A stretch of DNA of 64,000 nucleotides from Fredinandcohnia onubensis (GTDB lineage Bacteria; Bacillota; Bacilli; Bacillales; Bacillaceae_L): assembly GCF_031181385.1 (NCBI RefSeq), contig NZ_JAPSKV010000003.1:62001-126000 (forward strand), written 5' to 3'. Positions 1 to 7,530 of this stretch are shown here, in pieces. The position numbers and the translations under genes are program-made. The notes under the pieces were generated by a model. The model searched no databases. It saw nothing but the letters and a program-made list of their open reading frames with translations, and was not told the origin of the DNA. Positions within the stretch are counted from its first letter, which is position 1; each line of letters begins with the position of its first letter.

Positions 1-213
1 CAAGTTAAAGGAGAAGTAATTGATTTACTTCCGCTAATCAAGGAAAATATTTTACTTGAAATACCAATTCAGATTTTTTGTGATGATGATTCGAACTCTG
101 AAGATGCAGCACCGCAATCAGGACAAGATTGGGAAGTTATCAGTGAAGATGATAACAAGAACAAGATTGACCCAAGGTTAGCAGGATTAGCAAAATTCTT
201 CGAAGACGAATAA
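1..213 (+). CDS. YceD/DUF177 family protein (YlbN-like), 3' end only
   Basis: The window opens inside a gene read in frame 1; 70 codons and a TAA stop are visible. The visible tail is acidic and ends in DPRLAGLAKFFEDE, the characteristic C-terminus of the DUF177/YceD family, which almost always precedes rpmF in bacteria. The role of the family is poorly defined; plant and bacterial members have been linked to 23S rRNA accumulation, and genetic linkage to rpmF suggests a link to ribosome assembly or its coordination with lipid synthesis. The single visible motif and the neighbour rpmF, 39 bases downstream, are the basis for the call. The N-terminal part lies outside the window. Confidence 0.85.
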   Translation, partial: QVKGEVIDLLPLIKENILLEIPIQIFCDDDSNSEDAAPQSGQDWEVISEDDNKNKIDPRLAGLAKFFEDE

Positions 214-252
214 AATCCATCTTGATCTACTCTTTTTAAGGAGGTGGGAATA

Positions 253-426
253 ATGGCTGTACCTTTTAGAAGAACTTCTAAAACAAGAAAAAGATTACGT
301 CGTACACATTTCAAATTACAAGTGCCAGGTATGGTGGCATGCCCAAACTGTGGTGAAATGAAATTAGCACACCGCGTATGTAAAGAATGCGGTACTTACA
401 AAGGAAAAGAAGTTGTTAACAAATAA
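253..426 (+). CDS. rpmF: 50S ribosomal protein L32
   Basis: This 57-residue protein is a component of the large ribosomal subunit. It begins [14 protein letters not shown], the standard L32 N-terminus, and carries a zinc-ribbon pattern with CPNC and CKEC pairs, so it is the zinc-binding (C+) form of L32. The ATG at 253 is chosen over an upstream in-frame GTG at 244 because AAGGAGGTG lies at 238-246, correctly spaced for 253 and overlapping the GTG. It follows the yceD-like gene, as in most Firmicutes, and is closed by a strong terminator at 441-477, so the pair forms the end of one transcription unit. Confidence 0.97.
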   Translation: MAVPFRRTSKTRKRLRRTHFKLQVPGMVACPNCGEMKLAHRVCKECGTYKGKEVVNK

Positions 427-440
427 TTTGTTAACATGTT

Positions 441-477
441 AAAGCGTATTGATGACATTGTTATCGATACGCTTTTT
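441..477 (+). terminator. rho-independent terminator after rpmF
   Basis: AAAGCGTAT and ATACGCTTTTT form a stem followed by a T-run, 15 bases after the rpmF stop. Confidence 0.85.
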
Positions 478-614
478 ACTTTGTCTAGATAACTTTCTAA
501 CATCCCCCACTCAAAGAAAACACCTCGGATACTTTCTAATGTAATTCAATCCAATGTTGCCAATCTCAATTTTTTACCAGTACAATAAGATAAAAAGGCT
601 TAAGGGGTAAATAC

Positions 615-1379
615 ATGTCAAAATACATAGTGAAACGAGATGAACAGGGAATCGTTTGGTTTACAATCAATCGCCCTGAAAAATGGAATGCAATCGATTA
701 TGAAGTAATGGAAGGGCTTAAAAAGACAATCATTGAAGTAGAAGAAAATGATGAAGATAAAGTTTTAGTGATTACGGGTACTGGACAAAAAGCATTTTGC
801 TCAGGTGGAGATTTATCCGTTTTTCAAAACCTTAAAACTGAGGAAGAAGCATATCAAATGCTTAGTAAGATGGGGATGATTCTATACTCACTTGCTACTT
901 TAACGAAACCAACTATCGCTCTATTGAACGGACTAGCAATTGGAGGTGGCTGTGAGCTCGCGACTGCCTGTGATTATAGACTAGCATCTCGTGGAACTAG
1001 ATTCGGCTTTGTTCAAGGTAAACAGGGGATTACTACCGGATGGGGTGGAGCAACTATCCTATTAGAAAGAGTATCGATTGACAAAGCATATCACCTTCTT
1101 CTAACAGGTGAAATTTTCTCAAGTGAAGCTGGTAAAGAGCTTGGTTTTATCCAACATATCTTGTCGGCGGACAATTCTATTATGGAATGCGAAGAATTTA
1201 TTTCAAAAGAATTTTTACATAATACTAAAGTAGTAAATGCATATAAAAAGGTAGTAAATAGGAAATGGTCTGAAACCAGGTTGAAGGAAAGAATAACTGA
1301 GGAGATCAAGGAGTGTACTACTTTGTGGGTAACTGAAGAACATCTAGAAGCAGTACGTAAAATCATGCAAAAAGAATAA
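615..1379 (+). CDS. enoyl-CoA hydratase/isomerase-fold protein, possible acyl-malonyl-CoA decarboxylase
   Basis: A 254-residue single-domain crotonase-fold protein acting on an acyl-CoA thioester. The CoA-binding and oxyanion-hole elements are present: FCSGGDLS at about 61-68 and AIGGGCELATACD at 108-120. In rat enoyl-CoA hydratase the two catalytic glutamates are E144 and E164. The first matches E114 here, but the second aligns with Q134 in FGFVQGKQG, followed by GWGGAT. The same neighbourhood in ethylmalonyl-CoA decarboxylase (ECHDC1), as I remember it, reads FVHKEMGI and SWGG, and both proteins share a C-terminal W plus LEA motif. So classical hydration is doubtful and decarboxylation of a branched malonyl-CoA is a reasonable alternative. 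It stands alone between terminated rpmF and rsfA; an acyl-CoA carboxylase cassette starts 1.5 kb downstream. Fold certain, reaction uncertain. Confidence 0.8.
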   Translation: MSKYIVKRDEQGIVWFTINRPEKWNAIDYEVMEGLKKTIIEVEENDEDKVLVITGTGQKAFCSGGDLSVFQNLKTEEEAYQMLSKMGMILYSLATLTKPTIALLNGLAIGGGCELATACDYRLASRGTRFGFVQGKQGITTGWGGATILLERVSIDKAYHLLLTGEIFSSEAGKELGFIQHILSADNSIMECEEFISKEFLHNTKVVNAYKKVVNRKWSETRLKERITEEIKECTTLWVTEEHLEAVRKIMQKE

Positions 1380-1464
1380 TTATTTCCATGCTAGAGTGTG
1401 AGTAGTCTATCTTTTCTATTACATGCATATGTATTAATAAAAAAGAAGTTTAGGAGGGGAAGAT

Positions 1465-2082
1465 ATGACTTCAACACGTCAAGATGCATGGACTCAAGAT
1501 GAAGATTTATTGCTTGCAGAGGTAGTATTGCGCCATATCCGTGAGGGAGGCACACAATTAGGTGCATTTGAAGAGGTGGGCCGAACATTATCCCGAACCG
1601 CAGCAGCCTGTGGTTTTAGATGGAATTCATATGTGCGCAAACAATATAAATCTGGAATTGAACTTGCCAAAAAACAGCGCAAGGAATTGAAGAAACAAAA
1701 CAATGGAGAACAACTTCAGGATCATTCATCTGAACCAGTGATCACTGAAAATGTAAGTAGCGAACAACAGGAATTGCAACTAAGAGATGTCATTCGGTTC
1801 CTTGAAGAATATGAAAAGACGGAAAGTGAGTTCCAGAAGGTAGTAAATGAAAATCGGAACTTGAACACTCAAATAAGTAAGCTTCAAGAACAAGTCAAAA
1901 CCTTAAAGACACAAAATAATACGTTAGAAAATAATATTCAATTAATTGAAGAAGATTATAAGGCCCTAATCGAAATCATGGAGCGTGCTCGTAAAATGGT
2001 GGTTCTCCAAGAGGATGAAAGAAGTAAGAAGGTTAAATTTCAAATGGACCGAAATGGGAATTTGGAACGAGTTGAGAAATAA
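1465..2082 (+). CDS. rsfA: RsfA family prespore-specific transcriptional regulator (YlbO)
   Basis: A 205-residue DNA-binding protein. Residues about 5-60 form a Myb/SANT-like helix-turn-helix (AWTQDEDLLLAEVVLRHI, then FRWNSYVRK), the RsfA family signature. Residues about 95-175 are heptad-rich and should form a coiled coil for dimerisation. In B. subtilis RsfA modulates transcription of some sigma-F genes in the forespore. A strong AGGAGGGG lies 6 bases before the ATG. The gene holds the same position as ylbO in B. subtilis, between rpmF and ylbP, except for the enoyl-CoA hydratase-fold gene inserted before it. It ends at a strong terminator. Confidence 0.88.
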   Translation: MTSTRQDAWTQDEDLLLAEVVLRHIREGGTQLGAFEEVGRTLSRTAAACGFRWNSYVRKQYKSGIELAKKQRKELKKQNNGEQLQDHSSEPVITENVSSEQQELQLRDVIRFLEEYEKTESEFQKVVNENRNLNTQISKLQEQVKTLKTQNNTLENNIQLIEEDYKALIEIMERARKMVVLQEDERSKKVKFQMDRNGNLERVEK

Positions 2083-2085
2083 AAA

Positions 2086-2125
2086 AGAAAACAGCTGACA
2101 ATATGTTCAGCTGTTTTCTTCTTTT
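2086..2125 (+). terminator. rho-independent terminator after rsfA
   Basis: A 14-base stem (AAGAAAACAGCTGA with TCAGCTGTTTTCTT) begins 4 bases after the stop and is followed by CTTTT. Confidence 0.85.
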
Positions 2126-2126
2126 G

Positions 2127-2247
2127 GAGTCTAGCTCCATGCGCCATCGGCTCGAGGTCATAAGCCAATCGCTTCGGAAGGTAAAGGACACCTTCTGTCA
2201 GCGCTTGTCTTATGCTTGTCGCCTAAAGCTGTGCGCCTTGCGCTTTT
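2127..2247 (-). repeat. interspersed repeat family B, copy 1 (about 120 bp, inverted relative to copy 2)
   Basis: The reverse complement reads from GCGCAAGGCGC through GGCGACAAGCATAAG, GCGCTGACAGAAGG, GAAGCGAT and GAGCCGATGGCGC to GGAGCTAGAC. The same ordered blocks occur in the plus direction at 29056-29175. It lies between the rsfA terminator and the 3' end of the minus-strand acetyltransferase gene. It has no coding potential that I trust. I recall this kind of sequence as a common intergenic repeat in Bacillus-group genomes, but cannot assign a formal family name. Confidence 0.85.
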
Positions 2248-2254
2248 CTATTTA

Positions 2255-2728
2255 TTAGTCGATTTCATGTACTCCATCCGGGAACCAGAGGAGAGGGTTT
2301 TCTCCAAGGTCACGTTCCATATTGTAGGATGCAGGGATAAAGCCCATTTTCTCCCAAAAACCGGCGGATTTCACACGTGGATTAGTTTTAATCGGTAGAT
2401 TATACGATTTTGCATAATCCACTAATGCTTTCCCATATCCTTTTTGCTGATAATCTGGAAGTACTTCAAGCTTCCAAAGCTCTAAATAATCTTGTGCCGG
2501 TTCAAAATATTTATTGAATTTTTTATCAACACGATAAAGACTCATACGTGCCACTAATTTATCTCCAAAGAAAATGCCATAAAACGGTGAAACGCTATCA
2601 TTTTCGATAATGTTTGATTCAAGGTCTTCAAGCATCGATAATTCTTGAAGACCATATTCTTTAAATGCTTTAAATTCTTCAAGTGTTTTGTAGTTTACTA
2701 ATAATTTCTCAACCTTTGCCGTATACAT
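2255..2728 (-). CDS. ylbP: GNAT family N-acetyltransferase (YlbP-like)
   Basis: A 157-residue GNAT-fold protein expected to transfer an acyl group from acetyl-CoA to an unknown amine. The acetyl-CoA loop is visible as LEVLPDYQQKGYGKALVDYA at about 90-109, and FWEKMGF matches GNAT motif B. It resembles B. subtilis YlbP closely (LLVNYKTLEEFKAFKEYG, ENDSVSPFYGIFFGDKLVARMSLY). The start is placed at the ATG complementary to 2726-2728, preceded by GGGGGATACAAA; an in-frame extension to 2803 is hydrophobic, unlike YlbP, and lacks a ribosome binding site. It is the only minus-strand gene in the first 53 kb. Substrate unknown. Confidence 0.88.
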   Translation of the reverse strand: MYTAKVEKLLVNYKTLEEFKAFKEYGLQELSMLEDLESNIIENDSVSPFYGIFFGDKLVARMSLYRVDKKFNKYFEPAQDYLELWKLEVLPDYQQKGYGKALVDYAKSYNLPIKTNPRVKSAGFWEKMGFIPASYNMERDLGENPLLWFPDGVHEID

Positions 2729-2917
2729 TTTGTATCCCCCTTGCGATTCTACTAAGAGAAACTGAAATTGTGAATATAAAATCATTATACAACAAAAATA
2801 CAAAAAATTCTGTAGAAAATTATAGAAAGCGTTTTCAATGAAATGCAGGATTATGTAGATACGTGTAGAAATTATATGATGGGTGGATTTGATCTTTCAA
2901 CGAAAGGGGAAAAGATC

Positions 2918-4243
2918 TTGAAAAAAGTATTAATTGCAAACAGAGGAGAAATCGCTTTACGAATCATGAAAACTTGCCATGAGATGGGGATCGAAACAGT
3001 CGCTATTTATTCTGATGCGGACCAGCAATTACCATTTGTAAAAAACGCAACTGTAGCGCATCGGATCGGTGAGGCACCTGTTATGAAATCCTATCTTCAA
3101 ATGGATAAAATCCTCGAAATTGCCGAGAAGGAGCATGTTGATGCAATCCATCCAGGCTATGGGTTTTTATCGGAAAATGCAACTTTCGCGAAGGCAATTG
3201 CGGAACGTTCGATGGTTTTCATTGGACCCTCACCCTCGATTATTTCATTGATGGGCGATAAGGTAAAAGCGAGACAAACTATGATTGAAGCGGGTGTCCC
3301 TGTTGTACCAGGAAGTAATGAAGGTATTCAAACAATAGAGGAAGCATGTACGCTTGCAGTGGAATATGGCTACCCAGTAATGCTAAAAGCAAGTGGTGGT
3401 GGCGGTGGTATTGGGATGATTTGTTGCAATTCTGAGGAAGAACTACAAAAAGCGTTTCACGCAACGAAGACTAGAGCTAAGACGTATTTTGGAAATGATG
3501 AAGTGTTCATCGAAAAATTCATTCCCAACGCTAGACATATAGAGGTACAAATCTTTGGTGACCATCATGGAAACATTGTTCACCTTTTTGAAAGAGATTG
3601 TTCAATTCAACGTCGAAACCAAAAAGTAATAGAGGAAACACCTTCTCCATTTTTGTCTAATGAAACTCGTGAAAAAATATGTCATGCAGCCACAAAGGCA
3701 GCAGAATATGTGCACTATACAAATGCCGGTACGATTGAATTCATTGTCGATGAAGAAGAAAATTTCTATTTCTTAGAAATGAATACGAGACTTCAGGTTG
3801 AACATGCCATTACGGAAATGATTACGAATACGGATCTCGTAAAGTGGCAAATTCTTGTGGCGAGGGGAGAGAAACTACCTCTGACACAGGATGGCATACT
3901 ATCATCAGGTCACTCGATTGAGTTTCGTGTGTATGCAGAAGACCCGGTAAAGTTTTTCCCTTCTCCAGGGAAAATAGAGGAATATACAATGCCGGAAAAT
4001 GTTCCAAATGTGCGAGTAGACAATGGTTATGAAAAAGGAACAACTGTTACACCCTTTTACGACCCGATGATTGCAAAAATTATCGTGAATGGAAACAGCC
4101 GAAAAGAAACGATTCAAGCAGCTAAGGACTATCTGAATCAAATTGTAATCAAAGGAATAAAAACGAATATCCCTTTATTCCAACGAATTATTAACGAAGA
4201 ATCTTTTTTAAAAGGAGAATATACCACAAAATATCTCAATTAA
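2918..4243 (+). CDS. acyl-CoA carboxylase, biotin carboxylase subunit (AccC-like)
   Basis: A 441-residue ATP-grasp enzyme that carboxylates biotin on its carrier protein using ATP and bicarbonate. It starts KKVLIANRGEIALR after the initiator, has HPGYGFLSEN at about 80, a glycine-rich ATP loop (SGGGGGIGM), HIEVQIFGD, ERDCSIQRRNQK and FLEMNTRLQVEH, all diagnostic of biotin carboxylases. I place the start at TTG 2918, with AAAGGGGAAA at 2903-2912; the upstream extension to 2843 is not family-like. It is followed 14 bases later by a separate carrier protein gene and then a carboxyltransferase gene, an arrangement typical of propionyl-, methylcrotonyl- or related acyl-CoA carboxylases rather than the housekeeping accBC pair. 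Substrate not determined. Confidence 0.9.
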   Translation: MKKVLIANRGEIALRIMKTCHEMGIETVAIYSDADQQLPFVKNATVAHRIGEAPVMKSYLQMDKILEIAEKEHVDAIHPGYGFLSENATFAKAIAERSMVFIGPSPSIISLMGDKVKARQTMIEAGVPVVPGSNEGIQTIEEACTLAVEYGYPVMLKASGGGGGIGMICCNSEEELQKAFHATKTRAKTYFGNDEVFIEKFIPNARHIEVQIFGDHHGNIVHLFERDCSIQRRNQKVIEETPSPFLSNETREKICHAATKAAEYVHYTNAGTIEFIVDEEENFYFLEMNTRLQVEHAITEMITNTDLVKWQILVARGEKLPLTQDGILSSGHSIEFRVYAEDPVKFFPSPGKIEEYTMPENVPNVRVDNGYEKGTTVTPFYDPMIAKIIVNGNSRKETIQAAKDYLNQIVIKGIKTNIPLFQRIINEESFLKGEYTTKYLN

Positions 4244-4257
4244 TAGGGGGAATTAAT

Positions 4258-4470
4258 ATGTCAGAAATAACAGCGAGTATGGCAGGGACAGTATTACAAG
4301 TAATGGTTTCCGTAGGGGATGAGATAAACGAAGGCCAGGTTGTGGTCATGCTGGAATCAATGAAAATGGAAATACCGATAGAAAGCGGACAGATTGGCAA
4401 GGTTGCATCCATTAAAGTTGAAATCGGTGATTTTGTAAACGAAGACGATGTATTACTTGTACTAGAATAG
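4258..4470 (+). CDS. biotin/lipoyl attachment domain carrier protein
   Basis: A free-standing 70-residue biotinyl domain. The biotin attachment motif ESMKMEIP is present, with the acceptor lysine at residue 36. The usual mobile N-terminal linker of AccB is missing, so this is the minimal carrier type found in acyl-CoA carboxylase cassettes such as B. subtilis yngHB. AGGGGGAATTA precedes the ATG. It sits between the biotin carboxylase and carboxyltransferase genes, with 10 bases to the latter, so the three should be co-translated and form one complex. Confidence 0.93.
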   Translation: MSEITASMAGTVLQVMVSVGDEINEGQVVVMLESMKMEIPIESGQIGKVASIKVEIGDFVNEDDVLLVLE

Positions 4471-4480
4471 GAGGGTAATA

Positions 4481-6022
4481 ATGCTTCATACAAAGGATTT
4501 GGATCAAAAGTTAGTAGAAAAAAGCAAAGAAATCGAAGCAGGAGGGCATGAAAAATACCATCAGAAGCTGAAAGAACAAAATAAATTATTTGTCCGTGAC
4601 CGTCTTGCGCTTTTATTTGATAAAGGAATATACCAAGAGGATGGAAAATATGCAAACAATTCAGCAGGCGACCTTCCGGCAGACGGTGTCGTTACTGCAA
4701 TTGGAGAGATAAACGGGCAAAAAGTATGTGTAATGGCAAATGATTCAACTGTTAAAGCGGGTTCATGGGGAGCTAGGACGGTTGAGAAAATCATTCGGAT
4801 TCAAGAGACTGCTGAAAAGCTTCGTGTACCGCTATTATATTTAGTAGATTCCGCTGGAGCTCGGATTACAGACCAACTTGAGATGTTTCCTAATCGTCGC
4901 GGGGCGGGGCGCATTTTTCATAATCAAGTAAAACTATCAGGGATGATCCCTCAGATATGTATTTTATTTGGTCCGTCAGCTGCAGGAGGGGCTTATATAC
5001 CAGCATTTTGCGATATTGTGATCATGGTTGATAAAAATGCTTCAATGTATTTGGGTTCTCCAAGAATGGCTGAAAAGGTCATTGGTGAGAAAGTGACCTT
5101 AGAAGAAATGGGTGGGGCAAGAATGCACTGTACAGTTAGTGGCTGTGGAGATGTACTTGCTTCCAATGAAGAGGAAGCGATTCAAAGTGCACGACAGTAT
5201 TTGCAATTTTTCCCTGCAAATTATTTGAACAAACCCTCTTGTATGGAAGGGAGATTACCAAAGGAAGGTAAAAGCCTACAAGAGATCATTCCTGTAAATC
5301 AGAATGCTCCTTTTAATATGTACGAAGGCATTGATGCCCTCATTGACGATGGAAGCTTCTATGAGATTAAGAAACTATTTGCTCCAGAAATAATTACTGG
5401 ATTAGCACGTATAGATGGAAGACCTGTTGGAATTATTGCTAACCAACCAAAGGTAAAGGGTGGCGTCCTATTTGTAGATTCTGCTGACAAAGCGGCTAAA
5501 TTTATCACATTATGTGATGCATTCCATATCCCGTTAGTGTTCTTAGCTGATGTTCCTGGGTTTATGATTGGTACAAAGGTTGAAAGGGCAGGCATTATAA
5601 GACATGGAGCAAAGCTGATTGCTGCAATGAGCTCCGCAACTGTACCGAAGATTTCAGTTATCGTGCGAAAAGCATATGGTGCTGGACTTTATGCAATGGC
5701 AGGTCCTGCATTTGAGCCAGATTACTGTGTCGCACTTCCGACAGCCCAAATCGCAGTTATGGGACCTGAAGCAGCGGTTAATGCAGTTTATTCGAATAAG
5801 ATTAATGAAATTGAAGACCCAAAAGAGCGGGTCGCTTTTGTTCAACAAAAACAACAAGAGTATAAAGAGACGATTGATATTTACAAGTTGGCTTCTGAGC
5901 TAATTGTAGATGATATTGTTCCAGCTGCAGAGCTTAGAGGTGTCCTCATTGATCGTTTGGCTGCTTACGAAACAAAGGAACTTGAATTCGGCCAGAAAAA
6001 ACATCCAGTCTATCCAGTATAA
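4481..6022 (+). CDS. acyl-CoA carboxylase, carboxyltransferase (beta) subunit
   Basis: A 513-residue carboxyltransferase that moves the carboxyl group from carboxybiotin to an acyl-CoA. It contains two crotonase-type halves: an N-terminal CoA-binding half (LVDSAGARITDQLEMFPNRRGAGRIF, about 115-140, then GPSAAGGAYIPAFCD) and a C-terminal biotin-side half (GRPVGIIANQPK, FLADVPGFMIGTKVERAGI, KAYGAGLYAMAG). Length and motifs fit the PccB/MccB family (YngE and YqjD in B. subtilis), not the AccD/AccA pair. The AGGAGGG ribosome binding site overlaps the end of the carrier gene. Whether propionyl-, methylcrotonyl- or another acyl-CoA is used cannot be read from the sequence. The gene ends at a terminator. 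Confidence 0.92.
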   Translation: MLHTKDLDQKLVEKSKEIEAGGHEKYHQKLKEQNKLFVRDRLALLFDKGIYQEDGKYANNSAGDLPADGVVTAIGEINGQKVCVMANDSTVKAGSWGARTVEKIIRIQETAEKLRVPLLYLVDSAGARITDQLEMFPNRRGAGRIFHNQVKLSGMIPQICILFGPSAAGGAYIPAFCDIVIMVDKNASMYLGSPRMAEKVIGEKVTLEEMGGARMHCTVSGCGDVLASNEEEAIQSARQYLQFFPANYLNKPSCMEGRLPKEGKSLQEIIPVNQNAPFNMYEGIDALIDDGSFYEIKKLFAPEIITGLARIDGRPVGIIANQPKVKGGVLFVDSADKAAKFITLCDAFHIPLVFLADVPGFMIGTKVERAGIIRHGAKLIAAMSSATVPKISVIVRKAYGAGLYAMAGPAFEPDYCVALPTAQIAVMGPEAAVNAVYSNKINEIEDPKERVAFVQQKQQEYKETIDIYKLASELIVDDIVPAAELRGVLIDRLAAYETKELEFGQKKHPVYPV

Positions 6023-6037
6023 ATAAAAGGATAATTA

Positions 6038-6068
6038 GACCCCAAGGAATTGCCTTGGGGTTATTTCT
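6038..6068 (+). terminator. rho-independent terminator after the carboxylase cassette
   Basis: CCCCAAGG-AATTG-CCTTGGGG is followed by TTATTTCT, 18 bases after the carboxyltransferase stop. Confidence 0.85.
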
Positions 6069-6167
6069 GTATTGGTATGATTTTGTCTACCTTTTATAGT
6101 AAGTATCTAGTCATTTTGTCGGGCTTTTTGGTAATATAAAGGTAGGACAAACTATGGAGTTGGAACT

Positions 6168-7043
6168 ATGAAAATTGGAATAATTGGTGGGGGTTCTATC
6201 GGGTTGTTATTTGCAGGCTATCTTGCAGAATACCACGATGTAACCCTATATACGAGAACTGAACGTCAGGCATCTGAAATTAATCAAAATGGCGTAACAA
6301 TAGACAATGAAAATACGTCAAATACATACCGAGTACAAGCCGTATCAAGTAAAGCTAGTGTAATCGGGGAAGATATCCTTTTCATCGCGGTGAAACAATA
6401 CAGATTGAAGGACGTCCTTTCACAGATCAAAGACTTAGAAAAGGTACAAACAGTTTGTTTTCTACAAAACGGAATGGGTCATCTTGATTTCATGAATCAA
6501 CTCGAAAATACGAATATCCTTGTGGGTGTTGTAGAACATGGTGCTTTAAAATTCAATGACACTACCATCATACATACTGGCATTGGACGTACAAAGTTAG
6601 CGATTTTTAAAGGGGAGTTTCCCGCATTTGACATACCCTCCAAGGAGTTCCAAATCGAATTTCATAACGATTGGTATAAAATGATAACTTCAAAGCTGAT
6701 TGCTAATGCTGTCATCAACCCATTAACAGCTTTATATGGTGTTAAGAATGGGAGATTGCTTCAAAATGAGTATTTCAAGAACCAAGTGAAGACTTTATTT
6801 CGTGAAATCACGTCTGTCATACCTTGTAATGAAGAACAAATGTGGGAGCTTTTGACGACAATTTGTAAAAATACTGCTCAAAATAAATCATCTATGCTAC
6901 GAGATATAGAAGAAGGTAGAAAAACGGAAATTGATGCCATTTTAGGATATGTTTTAGCAGAAGCAGAGAAAATAGAGCGGGAAGTAGCGATAACACAATT
7001 TTTATATGATTCTATAAAAGGGATGGAAAGAAGAGGGGGATAG
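6168..7043 (+). CDS. panE: 2-dehydropantoate 2-reductase
   Basis: A 291-residue NADPH-dependent ketopantoate reductase of the pantothenate (CoA precursor) pathway. The N-terminal Rossmann motif is GIIGGGSIGLLFAGYLA; the central region has VCFLQNGMGH; the C-terminal helical domain has KLIANAVINPLTALYGVKNG with the expected catalytic lysine (KLIAN), and RDIEEGRKTEIDAILGYV matching the substrate-binding end of ApbA/PanE proteins. It occupies the ylbQ position of B. subtilis, between ylbP and bshC. A sequence-identical role has not been tested; other family members can reduce related 2-keto acids. It ends three bases before the next gene, so the two are probably co-transcribed. Confidence 0.9.
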   Translation: MKIGIIGGGSIGLLFAGYLAEYHDVTLYTRTERQASEINQNGVTIDNENTSNTYRVQAVSSKASVIGEDILFIAVKQYRLKDVLSQIKDLEKVQTVCFLQNGMGHLDFMNQLENTNILVGVVEHGALKFNDTTIIHTGIGRTKLAIFKGEFPAFDIPSKEFQIEFHNDWYKMITSKLIANAVINPLTALYGVKNGRLLQNEYFKNQVKTLFREITSVIPCNEEQMWELLTTICKNTAQNKSSMLRDIEEGRKTEIDAILGYVLAEAEKIEREVAITQFLYDSIKGMERRGG

Positions 7044-7046
7044 GGA

Positions 7047-7439
7047 ATGATCAATTTTTTTGCCGGTATTGCAGCGACCTTTGTTACAGTTCCTGTGCTT
7101 GGCTTTATACTAGTCTATTTAATTAGTAGATTTATAATGAAAAGTAACAGAAAATCATTTTTTCTTTCGGTAGATATAACAACCGTATTTTTTCTCATCG
7201 CAGTGCATTATTTATTGCTTGTAATTGTGGGGAAAAGCATGCTTTGGCTAATCATCCTGATTCTTGTCATTGCCATTTTGCTGACTGGATTTGTGACTTG
7301 GAGAAAAAGTCATGAAATAGACACGGTGAAAGTATTAAAGAAATCTTGGCGATTTGTTTTTCTTGCATCTACATTTGCTTATTTTCTTTTGCTTTTAATC
7401 GGCTTGGTTCAACGAATTTTCGTCACAGCCATAAATTAA
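7047..7439 (+). CDS. DUF3397 family membrane protein
   Basis: A 130-residue protein with four predicted membrane segments (about 5-30, 38-61, 62-85 and 102-125) separated by short basic loops. I recognise it as the DUF3397 family, which is found between panE and bshC in many Bacillus-group genomes and has no known function. The ATG lies three bases after the panE stop, with GAGGGGGATAGGG as ribosome binding site. No catalytic motif is visible. Confidence 0.75.
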   Translation: MINFFAGIAATFVTVPVLGFILVYLISRFIMKSNRKSFFLSVDITTVFFLIAVHYLLLVIVGKSMLWLIILILVIAILLTGFVTWRKSHEIDTVKVLKKSWRFVFLASTFAYFLLLLIGLVQRIFVTAIN

Positions 7440-7459
7440 TCCATCATGAGCGAATATTT

Positions 7460-7487
7460 TTGGTTTATAGAAAAAGCGTGCTATACT
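7460..7487 (+). promoter_or_regulatory. probable sigma-A promoter for bshC
   Basis: TTGGTT at 7460-7465 and TATACT at 7482-7487 are 16 bases apart, and the -10 is extended (TGC before TATACT). It lies 43 bases before the bshC start. Confidence 0.5.
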
Positions 7488-7530
7488 CATCTAAGATACA
7501 TACTGGATAAGAAAGGAAGAACAAGAATTT

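Noticed and set aside
2216-2398. A 60-codon plus-strand frame after rsfA
   Set aside because: It lies in repeat family B copy 1 and the antisense of the acetyltransferase gene, has no ribosome binding site and no family-like sequence.
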